A stretch of DNA of 64,000 bases from contig NZ_JACHNV010000003.1 in NCBI RefSeq assembly GCF_014199535.1, forward strand, positions 807,289 through 871,288, in the 5' to 3' direction. Below, in pieces: positions 61,543-64,000 of this stretch. The stretch's first letter is position 1, and each line of letters begins with the position of its first letter. The translations under genes and the position numbers were made by a program. The notes beneath the pieces are model-generated. The model worked only from the letters and a program-made list of their open reading frames with translations. It made no database searches and had not been told where the DNA came from. Source of the DNA: Hymenobacter latericoloratus. Lineage in GTDB: Bacteria > Bacteroidota > Bacteroidia > Cytophagales > Hymenobacteraceae.

Positions 61543-62160
61543 ATGAATATCCAGGAAGCAAAATTTCTGATGAGTAACTCCCGCGTGGAGGATTGTCCGC
61601 CCCCCACGCTGCCGGAGTACGCCTTTATCGGCCGGTCCAACGTGGGCAAATCGTCGCTGATTAATATGCTGACGGGCCAGAAGGGCTTGGCCAAAACGTC
61701 TTCTCTTCCTGGCAAAACGCAATTAATCAACCACTTCTTAATAAATAGTACGTGGTATCTGGTTGATTTACCCGGCTACGGGTATGCGCGCGTCAGCAAG
61801 GAATCGAGGGTAAAATGGAGCCGCATGATTAATTATTATCTGCGCAAGCGCGAGAATCTGGCGTGCGTGTTTGTGTTGCTCGACTCGCGGCATGCACCAC
61901 AAGCCGTGGACCTGGAATTTATGGAGCAGTTGGGCAGCGAGGGGGTACCGTTCGTTATGGTCTTTACGAAAGCCGACAAACAATCCGCCACCCGCACGCA
62001 ACAGAATGTGGCCGCCTACCTGCAAACCATGGAGCAAACCTGGGACGAAGTGCCTCGTCATTTTATTACGTCGGCGGAGGAAAAGACCGGGCGGGAAGAT
62101 ATTTTACAATTCATTGCGGAGGTAAATCAGCAGCTCGCGCAAGAGGCCGATAATACGTAA
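61543..62160 (+). CDS. engB: Ribosome-biogenesis GTPase EngB/YsxC
   Basis: 205 residues. G1 GRSNVGKSSLI (30-40), G2 Thr in the KTSSLPGKTQ region, G3 DLPGYGYARV, G4 FTKADK and G5 TSAEEKTG are all present. It assists assembly of the large ribosomal subunit. It has a promoter box upstream and stands divergent from the PorE-like gene. Confidence 0.95.
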   Translation: MNIQEAKFLMSNSRVEDCPPPTLPEYAFIGRSNVGKSSLINMLTGQKGLAKTSSLPGKTQLINHFLINSTWYLVDLPGYGYARVSKESRVKWSRMINYYLRKRENLACVFVLLDSRHAPQAVDLEFMEQLGSEGVPFVMVFTKADKQSATRTQQNVAAYLQTMEQTWDEVPRHFITSAEEKTGREDILQFIAEVNQQLAQEADNT

Positions 62161-62237
62161 ATTGGCCCCGTAATTGCCCCGTGCGGCCCGGCCTCGCAGC
62201 CGTTGTATCTCTCGTCTGTTTCTTGCTACCTTTTTTT

Positions 62238-62705
62238 ATGAAAAAACTGCCCGTTCTGCTGGGTATTGGGTTGCTGGCTTGCTCTACGGCGGCCGTAGCC
62301 CAGAAGACCAAAGTAAAAATCAAAGCCGATGGCCCGGCGCCGGAAGCAGCCACCGAGGCGCCGGCCCAGACGGCCCCGGCCCACGCCCCCAAAGCCATTC
62401 CGGTAGCCGAATACTATGAAGGCGGCCAGGAAGCCATGTACGCCTTTATTGAGAAGGAGCTGAAGTACCCCATTATGGCCCGGCGCAACCGCATTCAGGG
62501 CCAGTGCATTGTGAGCTTCACCCTGAACACCGACGGCACCATGTCGGGCATTAAGCTGGTGAAGAACATTGGCGGCGGCTGCGGCGAGGAAGCCCTGCGC
62601 GTGGTGCGCCTGCTCAAGTTCAAGAAGCCCGATTACGCCATTCTGACCAGCCTGCCGGTTACCTTCAAGCTGCCCGCGCCCGGGCAGGCCGCCGCAACTG
62701 AGTAA
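62238..62705 (+). CDS. Exported TonB C-terminal-domain protein
   Basis: 155 residues. A signal peptide (MKKLPVLLGIGLLAC, with possible lipobox LLAC at 12-15, or cleavage after AVA at about 21), a short Ala/Pro linker, and a TonB C-terminal domain (about 70-150, YPIMARRNRIQGQCIVSFTLNTDG, CGEEALRVVRLLKF). Unlike a true TonB it has no long proline-rich spacer and no retained inner-membrane anchor. The frame is open to 62181 but the ATG at 62238 starts the signal peptide. It may be a periplasmic or lipid-anchored relative of TonB. Confidence 0.82.
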   Translation: MKKLPVLLGIGLLACSTAAVAQKTKVKIKADGPAPEAATEAPAQTAPAHAPKAIPVAEYYEGGQEAMYAFIEKELKYPIMARRNRIQGQCIVSFTLNTDGTMSGIKLVKNIGGGCGEEALRVVRLLKFKKPDYAILTSLPVTFKLPAPGQAAATE

Positions 62706-62710
62706 CTTCG
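62703..62710 (+). promoter_or_regulatory. Candidate -7 box (TTCG variant) of the DUF5606 gene
   Basis: TAACTTCG, 24 nt before the ATG at 62735, overlapping the stop of the preceding gene. Confidence 0.4.
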
Positions 62711-62734
62711 CACTTTCAACAACTGCTTTTTCCT

Positions 62735-63322
62735 ATGCCCTACGACCTGAAGGAAGTTGCCGCCATCAGCGGAATGCCCGGTCTGTACCGCCTGCTCAAA
62801 CCCACCCGCGCCGGCGTTATCATTGAAGCCCTCGACGGCAAAGGCACCCGCTCCGTGGCTTCGGCCCGCAACAAGGTGTCGTTGCTCCACGAAATTTCCA
62901 TCTACACCCAGGACTACGACCAGACGGTGCCCCTGACGGAAGTATTCGACCGGATTCACCAGAAACACGGCGCCGAGCTGAGCCTGACCCACAAGTCGGA
63001 CGACCGGGACCTGACCAGCTTCATGGCCGACATCATGCCCGACTACGACCGGGACCGGGTGTACATGTCGGATATTAAGAAGCTGGTACAGTGGTACAAC
63101 ACCGTCAGCAAGCGCCTGGAGTATCAGGCCCCGGCCGAGGAAGATGAATCAGCAGCGGCCGGCAAGGAGCAAGCCGCCCCGGAGGAAGTTGCTACCGCTG
63201 ATGAAGCCCTGAGCACGGCTGGCATTATTCCGGCTACGGAGGAAACCAATGCCGCCGGCAGCCCCGAAGCCGCTACCGAGGCCAAGCCGGCCAAAAAAGC
63301 CCCTAAGAAAAAGGCTGAGTAG
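62735..63322 (+). CDS. DUF5606 family protein
   Basis: 195 residues. The first 135 match the small Bacteroidota DUF5606 family (YDLKEVAAISGMPGLYRLLKP, SVASARNKVSLLHEISIYT, VYMSDIKKLVQWYN); the remaining 60 are an acidic/Ala-rich then Lys-rich tail (APKKKAE end), probably disordered. No signal peptide. Function unknown. Confidence 0.85.
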   Translation: MPYDLKEVAAISGMPGLYRLLKPTRAGVIIEALDGKGTRSVASARNKVSLLHEISIYTQDYDQTVPLTEVFDRIHQKHGAELSLTHKSDDRDLTSFMADIMPDYDRDRVYMSDIKKLVQWYNTVSKRLEYQAPAEEDESAAAGKEQAAPEEVATADEALSTAGIIPATEETNAAGSPEAATEAKPAKKAPKKKAE

Positions 63323-63338
63323 TAACCGCTGCTACCCC

Positions 63339-63390
63339 CTACCCAAGAAGAAGGCCGCCCGGCATGCCGGGCGGCCTTCTTCTTGGGTAG
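63339..63390. terminator. Perfect 26+26 palindrome, bidirectional terminator
   Basis: A perfect palindrome centred between 63364 and 63365 (no spacer) lies between the convergent DUF5606 and fbp genes, 16 bp from each stop. Confidence 0.85.
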
Positions 63391-63405
63391 TATCCGGGTT
63401 GCTGA

Positions 63406-64000
63406 CTATTCTTTCAGCACGGCATCAGCGGCAAACTCGGCAGCCAGGAATTCCTCCACTTTGTCCACCATGTCGGGCGAGCCAATGAACAGCGGGCACC
63501 GCTCGTGCAGGTCGTGGGGCTCAATCTCCAGGGTGCGGCGGCGGCCGTTGCTGGACTTGCCGCCCGCCTGCTCCACAATGAAGGCCAGCGGATTACACTC
63601 GTACATGAGACGCAGCTTACCGTTGGGCGCTTTGCGGGAGGTAGGGTACATATAAATGCCGCCCTTGAGCAGGTTGCGGTGGAAATCGGCCACCAAAGAG
63701 CCAATGTAGCGGGCCGAGTAGTTCTGGTCCTTGCAGAAAGCCACAAACCCTTTCATGCCCTCCGAAAAAGACTCCGACACGCCCTCATTCACGGAGTAGA
63801 TAGTGCCCGACTTGGGGGTCTGAATGTTGGGGTGCGAGAGGAAGAACTCGCCCAGGGAAGGCTCGTAGGTGAAGCCGTTTACGCCGTTGCCGGTGGTGTA
63901 CACCAGCATAGTGCTGGAGCCGTAAATCACGTAGCCGGCCGCTACCTGGTGGGTGCCCGTCTGGAGGCAGTCCTGGCGGGTGCCTTCCGTACCGGAAGGT
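63406..64000 (-). CDS. fbp: Fructose-1,6-bisphosphatase class I, partial (3' end)
   Basis: The frame runs to the window edge, so only the C-terminal about 197 residues are seen. [33 protein letters not shown] and [12 protein letters not shown] with YECNPLAF are the family's sugar- and metal-binding motifs, including the Glu of the LMYECNP site. It makes fructose 6-phosphate in gluconeogenesis. The N-terminal allosteric and metal residues lie outside the window. Confidence 0.93.
   Translation of the reverse strand, partial: PSGTEGTRQDCLQTGTHQVAAGYVIYGSSTMLVYTTGNGVNGFTYEPSLGEFFLSHPNIQTPKSGTIYSVNEGVSESFSEGMKGFVAFCKDQNYSARYIGSLVADFHRNLLKGGIYMYPTSRKAPNGKLRLMYECNPLAFIVEQAGGKSSNGRRRTLEIEPHDLHERCPLFIGSPDMVDKVEEFLAAEFAADAVLKE

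Overview
The window is chromosomal DNA from a GC-rich member of the Bacteroidota, most likely a Hymenobacter-like Cytophagales. The grounds are: TonB-dependent receptors with a carboxypeptidase-regulatory N-terminus, a fused LpxC/FabZ, type IX secretion (T9SS) parts (PorX, PorT, a PorE-like protein), DUF2851, DUF4197 and DUF5606 proteins, promoters of the Bacteroidota form TAnnTTTG, and no consistent Shine-Dalgarno sites. I found no tRNA, rRNA, CRISPR array, transposase or phage gene. Most of the window is ordinary core genome.

Layout. 0.2-2.7 kb: an outer-membrane barrel receptor behind tandem operator-like dyads. 3.2-6.7 kb: HAD phosphatase, UbiA-type prenyl-phosphate transferase and GT-C glycosyltransferase, a likely lipid-linked sugar module. 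6.8-8.9 kb: AT-rich orphan membrane protein and porX. 9.2-15.7 kb: HD hydrolase, a second GT-C protein, then lpxD, lpxC/fabZ and lpxA for lipid A. 15.8-19.1 kb: lone ABC ATPase, Asp-rich small protein, a tandem pair of DUF4197 proteins. 19.1-23.6 kb: cinA, an E2 acyltransferase, a mini membrane protein, DoxX, and a frameshifted nitroreductase. 23.6-31.7 kb: a second receptor, oligopeptidase B and valS. 31.8-36.9 kb: ferredoxin opposite a LuxC-like acyl-CoA reductase, nucleoside phosphorylase, trhO and a NeuD-like acetyltransferase. 37.0-46.4 kb: membrane protein, DUF2851, Sel1 protein, lolA, ftsK, another large membrane protein. 46.5-51.8 kb: xerD opposite aroQ, class V aminotransferase, MarC, rnhA and a tRNA methyltransferase. 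51.8-58.7 kb: ABC pair, saccharopine dehydrogenase-like protein, cdd, esterase, SDR, porT and menG. 58.8-64 kb: PorE-like OmpA protein, engB, a TonB C-domain protein, DUF5606 and the 3' part of fbp.

The genes converge on building the cell envelope: lipid A (lpxD/C/A), lipoprotein traffic (lolA), T9SS (porX, porT, porE-like), receptors and several polyprenyl-linked GT-C enzymes.

The most unusual signal is between the genes. At least eight intergenic gaps hold paired inverted arrays of 7-, 8- or roughly 10-base words that begin at one gene's stop codon and end at the next gene's start or stop codon. Five further gaps hold REP-like palindromes. These elements distort apparent ORF starts and in places supply stop codons, so many starts given here were moved inside longer open frames.
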